From the NCBI GenBank assembly GCA_016708725.1, contig JADJFE010000006.1, positions 62,001 to 126,000 on the forward strand: a DNA stretch of 64,000 nt, in the 5' to 3' direction. Of this stretch, positions 8,227-16,198 are shown piece after piece. The notes beneath the pieces were generated by a model, which was not told the DNA's origin, did not search any database, and worked only from the letters and a program-made list of their open reading frames with translations. The position numbers and the translations under genes are program-made. The DNA is from Candidatus Aalborgicola bjergmarkensis. GTDB taxonomy: Bacteria; Pseudomonadota; Gammaproteobacteria; Burkholderiales; Burkholderiaceae_C. Within the stretch, counting starts at the first letter, position 1, and every line of letters starts with the position of its first letter.

Positions 8227-9426
8227 CTATTGCGTGAGCGCGCGCTGCGCCAGCACCAGAAAGCCGCAGGGGCTGTCGTATGCATCGCGCATGAGAAACA
8301 CCCGCAAGGCGACTTCGATATTGCCCACCAGAGCCTTGAACGTCTGCGCGCCGTCGCTCAAGGCGGCTTCGCAGAGCACGGTATCAGCGTCCGGCCAACC
8401 GGCCTGCTTTAGTGTCTCGCGCAGGTCGCGTCCCAGGACTTCCTTGGCATCCAGGCCCAGGACGCCCACCACGGCGGGGGTTGTATAGGCTATGCGAAAG
8501 TTTAAGTCTGCGGCCAGCACGGCGGTGCCGCTGGAAGAACGTAACACGGTAGCCAGGATTAATCTTTCGTCGATCACCGGCTTGGAGTTCATCGCGCCGC
8601 GTGACTGCAGGTCGGTAAGCGCCTTGAAGTGCTGCGCGTAGTCCATTTCCAGCCCGTGGACGATCTCATGGTGCGTCAGCAATCCGCACACTACGCCCTC
8701 GTCGTTGACTACGACCAGTCGGCGAATATGATTCGCCGCCATTGAGCGCACGGCCTCGTGCAGCAGATCCTCGGGCTTTGCAGCCCTGACCGGCGCGTTC
8801 ATAACCTGGCCCAGCACCAGACGTTCCGAGTGCGCATGGTCGCCGCACAGCCGAACCACATCACGCTCGGTCACCACACCGATGGGGCGCTGGTTGGCGT
8901 CAACGATCAGCACGCAGCTTTGATGCTTCTCGATCATCAGTCTGACCGCGTCGGCAATCAGGTCGGTCTCGGTCAGCAGGCATACCTCGCGGCGCATGAC
9001 GCTACCCACGGTTTTGAAGTTCATGTAGTACTCGATGCCGAAATCGCGCATGAGATCGCCTTCGCTGGCAAGCCCCAGCACCTTGCCGGCAGAGTCCGTC
9101 ACCGCCAGGTGTCGAATGCCGCGTCCGGCCATCTGTTGGTACGCATCCAGACAGAGGGTTTCAGGGGTCACGGAAATGACGGGGGATTGCATCATCTCCA
9201 AGCAATCCATAGTTTTCAGGTTGGCGTTGTTGTACACGGCACGCACGATGTCGCGCTCGGTAATGATGCCGCAAATGAAACCATTGTCCACCACCAGCAC
9301 CGAGCTGACCGACTTGCTGCGCATTCGCGCCAGGGCGTCAATGGCGGTTTGCGTGGGCCCGACCTGGCACAGGGAACGGGTCATGATTTCAGAAATTGGT
9401 TTTTGTTTGTTGTCCATTGGGTTCAT
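8227..9426 (-). CDS. Four-CBS-domain protein with C-terminal PAS domain
   Basis: A 399-residue soluble protein. Two tandem CBS pairs are visible: ISEIMTRSLCQVGPTQTAID ... ITERDIVRAV and MMQSPVISVTPETLCLDAY ... ASEGDLMRDFG; then SVMRREVCLLTETDLIADAV ... VTERDVVRLCG and QVMNAPVRAAKPEDLLHEAV ... LTHHEIVHGLE. From about residue 290 a PAS-like domain follows (LADLNFRIAYTTPAVVGVLG). CBS pairs bind adenine nucleotides and sense energy or ionic state; no output domain beyond PAS is present, so it may act by protein contact. It stands alone between two copies of the dispersed repeat. Met at 9417 is an alternative start. Confidence 0.85.
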   Translation of the reverse strand: MNPMDNKQKPISEIMTRSLCQVGPTQTAIDALARMRSKSVSSVLVVDNGFICGIITERDIVRAVYNNANLKTMDCLEMMQSPVISVTPETLCLDAYQQMAGRGIRHLAVTDSAGKVLGLASEGDLMRDFGIEYYMNFKTVGSVMRREVCLLTETDLIADAVRLMIEKHQSCVLIVDANQRPIGVVTERDVVRLCGDHAHSERLVLGQVMNAPVRAAKPEDLLHEAVRSMAANHIRRLVVVNDEGVVCGLLTHHEIVHGLEMDYAQHFKALTDLQSRGAMNSKPVIDERLILATVLRSSSGTAVLAADLNFRIAYTTPAVVGVLGLDAKEVLGRDLRETLKQAGWPDADTVLCEAALSDGAQTFKALVGNIEVALRVFLMRDAYDSPCGFLVLAQRALTQ

Positions 9427-9625
9427 TTTTGTTCTGACAACGGTGTGCCGCTACCAGGGGTTCTCAGGAGGATAGGAAATCCAACCGCACGACCCCAAGT
9501 ATCGCATCCTGACCCATCCTCAAAACCCCCATTTTGGCGCATTGCGATCCTCGGTTTGGCAATCGAAACGGTCTGTTTTTTCGCTCGTGTGCCATTTTTG
9601 GTTTTCTTGGCGTATCGCCGGTGCT
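9427..9625. other. Intergenic stretch, nothing recognised
   Basis: About 200 bases between the CBS gene start and repeat copy B. It should hold the CBS gene promoter. I see no convincing gene here. Confidence 0.5.
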
Positions 9626-9929
9626 CCTGGTGATCGACAGCGCCGGGAACCATACCAGCGTCGATTTCCGGGTGGATGTGTGACAGGCTCCGGGATACGC
9701 CCACCCGAAGCCAAAGCGCCCCTTATAGCTCCTGATATAAGAGCTGCTCCCGCATATCCCATGGGGCTTACAGCCGGATTTGGCATGAAAAAACATCCGA
9801 AAACGGCCCGTTTTGCCCCTCATGGCACCGGCTGGCGTCGCCGCAACCCGTTCTGAAGGGCAAAATTCAAGGCAAATCGGGCTGTACGCCTTATGTATCA
9901 AGCGGGAGTAGCTATGTTTTTTGCTTTCC
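9626..9929 (+). repeat. Dispersed ~300-bp repeat, copy B
   Basis: Closest to copy A. It starts CCTGGTGATCGACAGC and ends GTAGCTATGTTTTTTGC. The inverted arms are at about 9738-9786 and 9870-9917. The bases between 9930 and 10126 hold no recognisable gene. Confidence 0.8.
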
Positions 9930-10126
9930 ACCAAGCGCTCACCGGCACAGTGTCTGTGGGCGGTTTTGATCGCGGGCTTGCCTGCTTTGGGTTTGGGTGC
10001 TGCGGTGGGTAGCCCCCCATGCCGGTAGACGACCGACGACGCATTTGGCTGCGTAGTGCAGTTATCAGCTATCGCCTTGCCGCTTGGCCCTCTGTAGAAT
10101 CCATTGATATGGAGCGCATTCAATCT

Positions 10127-10230
10127 TTGACATCCTCCCCTGTCTGAAGGCAGGGGATTCCTACGGCGCTAAACATGAGTTACCTCACGCCTAGTCACTT
10201 CGGTGGGTTCCTGCTTCACAGAGGCAGCGC
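10127..10230 (-). ncRNA. Possible omega/reRNA at the tnpB right end
   Basis: TnpB proteins use an RNA spanning the 3' end of tnpB and the element's right end, with the guide copied from flanking DNA. This stretch, with the hairpin at 10137-10156 and the conserved ACCCACCGAAGTGACTA tract also present at 33037-33053, is where such an RNA would lie; the guide would read outward below 10127. This is inferred from the family only. Confidence 0.35.
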
Positions 10231-11409
10231 GTTTCGGTCTTTCGACCTTGGCACGTCTGACAATCTCTCCACAGGCTGCAACGCGGTATCCCCGCGCCAA
10301 TATGTTTTTCGCGCCGACCACATCGGCGTTTTCCTCGTGGCCACAGTCCACACACACAAACTTGGCCTGGGTCTGCCGGTTCTCTTTGGCCACAAAGCCG
10401 CAGGCCGGACAGGTCTGGCTGGTGTAGTGCGCGGGCACTGGAATGAGTATTGCGCCTCTCCAGTTGAGCTTGTACTCAAGCTGGCGGCGAAACTCGAACC
10501 AGCCTTGATCGAGGATGGCTTTGTTCAGCCCCGACTTGGCCGCGATGTTTTACCCGGTTCCTCGGCAGACCCCTTGCTCGACTTGCTCATGTTGCTAACC
10601 TGTAAGTCCTCAATAGCGACCATTGCGTGGTTTTTGCTGATCGTCGTTGTTTCTTTGTGCAGGAAGTCTTTGCGGGCGTTAGCGATACGGGTGTGGATTT
10701 TCTGAACTTTCCTTCTGGCTTTGTGCCAGTTCTTGCTGAACTTAACTTTGCGACACATGCGCCGCTGGTACTTTGCCAAGCGCCGCTCGTGCTTCTTGAA
10801 GCTGTCCAGCGGCTCTATGAAGCTGCCATCGCTCATGGTTGCAAATCGAACAACGCCCATGTCGATTCCAACGGCACTGGTGGCCGTTGGCACGGGTTGC
10901 AGGACTGAGCGCTCAGTCTGGATACTTGCGAACCACTTGCCACCAGACTGACTGACAGTGATATTTTTGGCCGTGCCTGAAATGTCCCGGCTGTTGCGAT
11001 ACCTGATCCAGCCCAGTTTGGGCAGCTTGATGCGGCTGTTGTCTTGGTCGATCTCAAACTGTTTGGAGTCTGGGTACCGAAAACTGTCGCCTTTGCCTTT
11101 GCGCTTGGGTTGTGGAAAGCCCGCACGTTTCTCAAAGAAGTTCTTGTAGGCCCGATCCGCATCTTTAAGCGACTGCTGCAAGACATGGGAAGGAGGCTCC
11201 TTGAGCCATTCTTTTTCTTTCTTCCATTCTGGAAGTCGATTTGCCATATCCACATAGCCGATGTACTTTCCACCCGACGCGTGATTGGCCTTTTGAATGT
11301 CCAAAGCCCGGTTATAGACAAACCGACGTGCCCCGGCAAAGCGGCGCATGTCTTGTTCCTGCTCGCCGTTGGGCATCAGCTCGAATTTGAAGGCTTGCAG
11401 GCGTTGCAT
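10169..11409 (-). pseudogene. tnpB: tnpB (IS605 OrfB) with a -1 frameshift
   Basis: The RNA-guided nuclease of IS200/IS605 elements. The first frame (11409-10525) carries the N-terminal helix-turn-helix and the RuvC motifs GIDMGVVRFA (first Asp) and VAIEDLQVSNM (Glu). Its reading then breaks in an A-tract at 10548-10551, where four A's stand for an expected five, giving a stop after 294 residues. The other frame continues (IAAKSGLNKAILDQGWFEF...) to the zinc finger CPACG ... CVDCG and the last RuvC Asp in ENADVVGAKNI, ending at 10169. All catalytic residues are present, so a single-base change is the only visible lesion; a sequencing error or slippage is possible. Confidence 0.88.
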
Positions 11410-11444
11410 ACTGTAATTTTAACCAGACTAAAGGTTCGCACCTG

Positions 11445-11867
11445 TTACATGGACACCTGCGGTGTCCGCGCTCTTGACCCCGCCCTGAAGGGCGAGGTTT
11501 GCCGCGCATGGATCAATCGTTCATCGACATCAAGCATGCCTTCGTACTCACCCAGATTGCGCGTGTTGTGGCACTTGTCCAAGACGCGCCATACCTCGGG
11601 GCCTAGACCCAGGGTGTGCGGCAAAACCTGAAACACGATATAGCGGTTGCCCGAGCGGTAGCCCATGCGCCGCAGCGCCGCCAGGCACAGGGCATGCGCA
11701 GCGTTGTAGGCCAAGTCGAAGCGGCTTTCAAGCGCCAGCGAGGTGTTTTGGGCATCGTGCAGCCTTGCTGTGCCGGTGCGCAGTAAACCGGCAATCTCGT
11801 TGGCATCAGGCGCCTCGGCTTTGAGCGGTTTGCCGGGGCCACACAGATTTTCAAGTGCCGGGTGCAT
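11445..11867 (-). CDS. HEPN-domain protein of a HEPN/MNT pair, 3' end altered by IS
   Basis: A helical protein of 140 residues with the HEPN pattern SRFDLAYNAAHALCL and a second conserved part CHNTRNLGEYEG. HEPN partners of MNT nucleotidyltransferases act as ribonuclease toxins or as adenylylated targets; a canonical Arg-x4-6-His pair is not obvious. The gene overlaps the upstream MNT gene by 17 bases. From about residue 117 (after DVDERLI) the sequence HARQTSPFRAGSRARTPQVS is encoded by the left end of the IS605 element, so the native C-terminus is lost. Whether the protein is still active is unknown. Confidence 0.75.
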   Translation of the reverse strand: MHPALENLCGPGKPLKAEAPDANEIAGLLRTGTARLHDAQNTSLALESRFDLAYNAAHALCLAALRRMGYRSGNRYIVFQVLPHTLGLGPEVWRVLDKCHNTRNLGEYEGMLDVDERLIHARQTSPFRAGSRARTPQVSM

Positions 11868-12474
11868 GGAATTGTTCCTCGTTTCCGATTAACCAAATTT
11901 TTGGCTGCTGAATTACGCGGGTCACAAATGCGCTGTCTTGTTCAATGCGCTTAATCCAATCGGCAGGCGTGTACAGCGTCGGGTTGACCTTGCGGCCCAG
12001 CGACACGGTAGCGCCTTCCAGCGCACCAAACACCTCGCCATAGCCTAGGGTGCTGCTGACGATCATTACGTCCACGTCGCTCTGTGCCGTGTCTTGCTGT
12101 CGTGCCACGGAACCGTAGATGAAAGCGGTGTCTATCTGTGCCGACAATGGCACAAGCGCAGCGCGCAGAACATCTGCTAGTCCCATGGTCTTGAGCACCA
12201 TAGAGCGCAGCTCGGCAAACACTGGCGCACTGGCATTGGCTTGGTAATGTTTCTGGTTGCCCTGCTTGCTCACCGTGAGCAAGCCCGCTGCGGACAAACC
12301 GGCCAACTCCCGCTGCACTGCGCCGGTGCCCGATTGCGCCAGTGCAATCACCTCGTTGGCGTAGTAGCTGCGGTCTGGCGCACCAAACAGCACGGCCAGC
12401 ACACGTTGCCGCACCTTGGGGAAGAGGGCATCTGCGAGCGCAGAAGACGCAGTTAGATTGGTTAATGTACCCAT
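11851..12474 (-). CDS. MNT nucleotidyltransferase with winged-helix N-terminus
   Basis: A 207-residue protein. Residues 15-80 form a winged-helix DNA-binding fold (DRSYYANEVIALAQSGTGAV). From about 118 there is a minimal nucleotidyltransferase domain with the signature GSVARQQDTAQSDVDVM (Gly121-Ser122, Asp133, Asp135). In HEPN/MNT modules this protein is the antitoxin and adenylylates the HEPN partner. The DNA-binding head and the palindromes just upstream suggest autoregulation. The start at 12474 is chosen because it opens the winged-helix; longer forms would read into the dispersed repeat. Confidence 0.85.
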   Translation of the reverse strand: MGTLTNLTASSALADALFPKVRQRVLAVLFGAPDRSYYANEVIALAQSGTGAVQRELAGLSAAGLLTVSKQGNQKHYQANASAPVFAELRSMVLKTMGLADVLRAALVPLSAQIDTAFIYGSVARQQDTAQSDVDVMIVSSTLGYGEVFGALEGATVSLGRKVNPTLYTPADWIKRIEQDSAFVTRVIQQPKIWLIGNEEQFHAPGT

Positions 12475-12505
12475 ATTGGGTTCGATAATACCCGAATTGG
12501 GTTTG
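12470..12505. promoter_or_regulatory. Paired palindromes at the MNT gene start, likely operator
   Basis: Two inverted repeats, CCCATATTGGG (overlapping the ATG) and ACCCGAATTGGGT, lie about 20 bases apart, and a CAATCGCAATTG segment follows. Their similarity and placement fit binding by the winged-helix MNT protein. This is an inference from sequence symmetry. Confidence 0.5.
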
Positions 12506-12594
12506 CAATCGCAATTGCTGATGAAATAGGCATCTAACCACTTAAAGCGGAACAGCACGGCACTTTGTGGGAGTGCGGGAGCCACGAAAACGGT

Positions 12595-12882
12595 GCACTT
12601 GGTGATTGACAGCACGGCAGACCATACCAGCGTTGATTTCCGGGTGGATGTGTGACAGGCTCCGGGATACGCCCAGCCAAATCGCTCCTTATACAATAGC
12701 GGCACCCGCTTGATATATAAGGCTTGCAGCCCGATTTGCCATGAAAATACACCCGAAAACGGCCCGTTTTGATGCCTCATGGCGGTATCAGCATCGCCTT
12801 GACCTGTTTTGAAGGGAAAAATTCAAGGCAAATCTGGCTGTACACCTTATGCGACAAGCGGGAGGCGCTATGTTTTTTGCAT
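12595..12882 (+). repeat. Dispersed ~300-bp repeat, copy C (most diverged)
   Basis: It matches copies A and B with more changes and a shortened left arm: it runs from CTTGGTGATTGACAGCA to GGCGCTATGTTTTTTGC. The inverted arms are at about 12690-12742 and 12822-12870. Confidence 0.75.
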
Positions 12883-12980
12883 AGAGTAGTGCGCGCCACG
12901 CATTCGCGCCTTCCGACGATCCCGCAGGAATCACATCCAGCCTGCACGGGAATGACAATGCCTTGCCTGTCCCACCTGGT

Positions 12981-15209
12981 TCAACCTGGAAGGGAGGCCA
13001 GCCGCACAGGCACTTCCCAGGCGGGCACACCCAGATCGGAGCGCTGGAAGCTGTGGGTCGCCTGCAAGACATAACGCTCATCCCCCACTGCGGCATGGAT
13101 ATGGGAACATCCCAATTGGGGGGTGAGCAGCGCCACTGTGGTACATGCAATGCCGGTGAGCTGTTGCTGGTGCCGGGTTTGCTGTTTCCATGCCTGTTGC
13201 TCGGCGTCCCAGACCCGCTCGCACGTGCTGCTGGCAAAGGCTGCCCACGGCCACAACAGCGCAGCACACCAGCGGGCGCTTGCCATGGGTAAAAAACGGG
13301 CGGGCAAACTGACGTCGCTCCACGCCGTGGCCTGCATCGACACCGGGGTATAACCACAGGCCAGCAGCCATTGGTCAAACCACGGGTCTTTCACCGCGTT
13401 GCGTGCGTAGCAGGCAAAAACGGCCCAGGTGGATTCGACGGCGCAGCGCGCGCCCCGGCTGGAGACCAGATTCAGGCGCGACTGTGCGTCAATTTCACAC
13501 CACACACGCCAGGAATCAGGATGTCCGCCGTTGTGCGACACGGCGTAGGCCAGGCCACGGCCAGGCAGCAGATACAAGGGGCGCACATCGCCTTCCAGCG
13601 CCGTGCACAGTGCGCTGCCCACTGTGGGCACGGTAGCCAGCCGGTGTTGTGTGGATTGCGTGGTTTGCGTGGTTTGCGTGGTTTGTGAAGGTGGCGTCAC
13701 CATCACACTGCACAGGTGAAAAGGCGCGGTGGGGGAGCCGGGTTCTTCGGAAATCTGCACATGCAGATGCAAGTGCGGTTGCGGCGAGCGTCCCGAATTG
13801 CCGCACAGTCCGATAAAGTCGCCCGGCTTGAGCCAGGCACCAGGAACAACAACGATGGACGCCGGTTTGAGATGGGCCAGCAGCACGAATTTGCCATTGG
13901 CCAGGCGGATGGTGACGTGGTTGCCCCAGTTGGCCTGCAGATTGACGTTGCCAGGGGCATTGTCGGGCACGTCATTCACCACCCGCCACACCTGTCCGTA
14001 AGCGGGTGACAGCACGGGCAGGTTGTAGCAATAAAAATCCTCCATCCGCCGCCCTTGCTGGGTAAAACTGGTGCCCTCCTTGACCACGATGAAGTCCAGC
14101 GCGTGACGCCAGGGGCCACGGTGGGTGTGCTCCCCGCCAAATCCCTGGGATACGGTCCACACGCCCATGCATGGCAGGGCCAGCGGTACGCTGTCGGGAC
14201 TGCCAACACGCGCCAGGGCCATTTGCGTGCGTTCGTGCGAGCGCTCGGGCAGATCGGGGTTTTCAATGTTAAAGCAGCCCGCCATGCGCGTGCTGCGCAC
14301 ACCGGCGTAGAGTACCAACCACGCCGCCATGACAAACGGCATGGAAAACGGCACCAGTTGCACCATGTTCAGGATACGCCCCAGCGACAACGACAACCAC
14401 GCCGCCAGCAATGCCGCCAGCAGCGCATGCACCGCCGTCAGCAACGAGGGCGTGGCAAACAGGCCGCCCACCAGCACGGCGGCCAGAATAGCGTTGCAGT
14501 CCCACGCCACGGACGCCAGATGCTCCGGCGCTGCCCCCAGCAGCTGCAAACAGCTGGCAGCCGATGCGTAGCCCAGCAATGCCAGTACACCGTAGTAGCG
14601 TGAAGACGCCAGCATGAGCAGCACAATCAAGGCGCCAACCGTTGGATTGGGCATGAAATACAGGGCGCCAAAGGCACTGAGCATGGCGTCCAGGCCGTTG
14701 CCAAACAGCTGTGCGGGAGCCGTATAGGGTGCTGCGTGCAGCGTGGACAAACTCCCACCGGCAGCCAGTGTCAGCATGGCCACAAAGGAAAATGGCAGGC
14801 TCAGGATAGGCAGGCGCACCAGCGACCACGACAAGCGCCCAAGCACCACCGTCAACCAGGCCGCAAACACACTGACCATGGCCGACAAGGCGACCACGCT
14901 CATGCCGCCCACCCAGGTATGGCCCACAAACAGACCGCACAGCAAACCATTGAACACACTGATGGGGCGCTCCGTGCTATCGGCGCCCGCCATGTGGGCA
15001 GCGTACCAGGCGCACACGGCACCCAGCAAACCGAGGAGTCCCAGGGCAGGCTCCAGCATCGTCAGCAAGGCCAGCGCTGCGCCCGCTTGCCACGATGTCA
15101 GCAGGCAGATCCAGGCGTAACCCAGGGCAATCTCCCTGGTCACGATGCGCACGTGCTGCCAGATCAGGTCTGGAATCGTGTTCAGGCCCACGCTCATGCC
15201 CGTATTCAT
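12981..15209 (-). CDS. Urea-channel (UT) membrane domain fused to M23 peptidase domain
   Basis: A 742-residue fusion. Residues 1-310 form a polytopic domain of the urea transporter family: SVFNGLLCGLFVGHTW, LPILSLPFSFVAMLTL, and a second half with GGLFATPSLLTAVHA, consistent with two five-helix repeats. Residues 345-490 form an M23 (LytM-type) metallopeptidase domain with zinc ligands in EHTHRGPWRHALDF (His about 363, Asp about 372) and PHLHLHVQ. A QTTQTTQTTQ tract links it to a further 230-residue domain I cannot name. The start at 15209 overlaps the stop of the C45 gene as ATGA; a longer start at 15233 is possible. It is the last gene of a five-gene operon. The substrate may be urea or another small neutral compound. 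Confidence 0.8.
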   Translation of the reverse strand: MNTGMSVGLNTIPDLIWQHVRIVTREIALGYAWICLLTSWQAGAALALLTMLEPALGLLGLLGAVCAWYAAHMAGADSTERPISVFNGLLCGLFVGHTWVGGMSVVALSAMVSVFAAWLTVVLGRLSWSLVRLPILSLPFSFVAMLTLAAGGSLSTLHAAPYTAPAQLFGNGLDAMLSAFGALYFMPNPTVGALIVLLMLASSRYYGVLALLGYASAASCLQLLGAAPEHLASVAWDCNAILAAVLVGGLFATPSLLTAVHALLAALLAAWLSLSLGRILNMVQLVPFSMPFVMAAWLVLYAGVRSTRMAGCFNIENPDLPERSHERTQMALARVGSPDSVPLALPCMGVWTVSQGFGGEHTHRGPWRHALDFIVVKEGTSFTQQGRRMEDFYCYNLPVLSPAYGQVWRVVNDVPDNAPGNVNLQANWGNHVTIRLANGKFVLLAHLKPASIVVVPGAWLKPGDFIGLCGNSGRSPQPHLHLHVQISEEPGSPTAPFHLCSVMVTPPSQTTQTTQTTQSTQHRLATVPTVGSALCTALEGDVRPLYLLPGRGLAYAVSHNGGHPDSWRVWCEIDAQSRLNLVSSRGARCAVESTWAVFACYARNAVKDPWFDQWLLACGYTPVSMQATAWSDVSLPARFLPMASARWCAALLWPWAAFASSTCERVWDAEQQAWKQQTRHQQQLTGIACTTVALLTPQLGCSHIHAAVGDERYVLQATHSFQRSDLGVPAWEVPVRLASLPG

Positions 15210-16198
15210 GCCAGGTCCGCCCACAGTTCGCATTCTTCGAAATACGCAAAGGACTGGTACATGCGCAGCCGGTTGGGCCAGCGGTACTCCATGGCCCGCA
15301 ACTGCGGGTTGTAGATGGCGGTATACAGCGTGCCAAACCCCTGGGCATAGTTGGAGGCAAAAATCGGACTGAACTCGAACGCATTAACGAACGACTCCAG
15401 ACTGCTCAAGGGGTCAAACAGGCGGGCCTGCAAAAACTGCTGCCGCTCGTACGACTGGGAAAACATGGCATAGTTGGTCAGGGTAAATTCACCCTGGTGG
15501 TTGACGGCCAGCGGCATGTAGGTGATTTTGGGGGCCGACAGGGGATCGAGTTCCACGGTGCGCACCTGGCCGTACGCATCCAGCAGGGTGATGTTGTAGG
15601 CCATGTGTACCGGCACCCGTTTGAGCACCTTGACCGCTTCGTCTACATGTGTGCAGAACTCCAGGATGTAGCGCAGCACAATGGGCATGGCAAAGCCCGT
15701 GCCCACCGTGTCCTGTCCGCCAAAGGCCAGTGACACGCACAGACCGTTTTCGTTCATGCCATCCAGCACCCCCCACAGGCAGTCGGTCGAGGCGATGACC
15801 CGTCGCCCATGCCAGCAGGTGTGCAGGATGCGCGCTTCGCAATAGGCGGGCGTGTAGTCGTAGTTGCGTACCAGCGTCGGGGTGTAGCGCGTCCAGACGG
15901 CCTGCGAGCACCCGGTTGGCTGTGCCGCAGGGCAGTAAAAGCTCAGCAAGCGGGCATCGTTTTCGTCCGCCTGGGCCAGGGCGGCCAATGACTGCCAAAG
16001 GGGCAGCAGTTCCGGCATGTGTGTCTGCAAGGCCTGCTGGCAATGCTCCAGGCTGGGGCGGCGAACCTCCCCTTCACTGTCAAACCAGCGGCGGTAGCCC
16101 GGCAATGCAGCACGGTAATGCGCCAGCCACTTCGGCCCCGGAGCGGCTTCGTTCACGGCATGAAACCGCATGGGGAGCGGGTGTAACGGCTGGCTCAT
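15206..16198 (-). CDS. C45-family Ntn acyltransferase/hydrolase
   Basis: A 330-residue protein of the C45 family, whose best-known member is acyl-CoA:6-aminopenicillanic acid acyltransferase. Members self-cleave so that an internal Cys becomes the N-terminal nucleophile and then transfer or hydrolyse acyl groups on amines. The likely cleavage point is Gly96-Cys97 in QPTGCSQAVWTRY, followed by the family pattern LVRNYDYTP. Later motifs DCLWGVLDGMNENGLCVSLA and TLTNYAMFSQ also fit. The first 96 residues would be the propeptide. It starts on an ATGA overlap with the ATP-grasp gene and ends in one with the channel gene. The substrate is unknown. Confidence 0.8.
   Translation of the reverse strand: MSQPLHPLPMRFHAVNEAAPGPKWLAHYRAALPGYRRWFDSEGEVRRPSLEHCQQALQTHMPELLPLWQSLAALAQADENDARLLSFYCPAAQPTGCSQAVWTRYTPTLVRNYDYTPAYCEARILHTCWHGRRVIASTDCLWGVLDGMNENGLCVSLAFGGQDTVGTGFAMPIVLRYILEFCTHVDEAVKVLKRVPVHMAYNITLLDAYGQVRTVELDPLSAPKITYMPLAVNHQGEFTLTNYAMFSQSYERQQFLQARLFDPLSSLESFVNAFEFSPIFASNYAQGFGTLYTAIYNPQLRAMEYRWPNRLRMYQSFAYFEECELWADLA

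Larger units (their letters stand above)
10127..11512 (-). mobile_element. IS200/IS605-family element carrying only tnpB
   Basis: The element is read on the minus strand: left end near 11512, right end near 10127. The left end has a small GCCCT-GAA-GGGC hairpin (about 11484-11496) and a GACACCTGCGGTGTC hairpin (11453-11467). The right end has a CCCCTG...CAGGGG hairpin (10137-10156) and ends GATGTCAA. The same two ends recur in the deletion derivative at 32787-33118, which supports the boundaries. There is no tnpA, so it would depend on a transposase elsewhere. The left end fuses with the 3' end of the HEPN gene. Confidence 0.75.

Noticed and set aside
10127..10230. A riboswitch reading of the hairpins downstream of tnpB
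   Set aside because: The same sequence recurs at the right end of the second IS605-type element, so it belongs to the mobile element's end.
7849..12882. A CRISPR-like reading of the three repeats
   Set aside because: The units are ~300 bases, far apart and separated by genes, with no short regular spacers and no cas genes.
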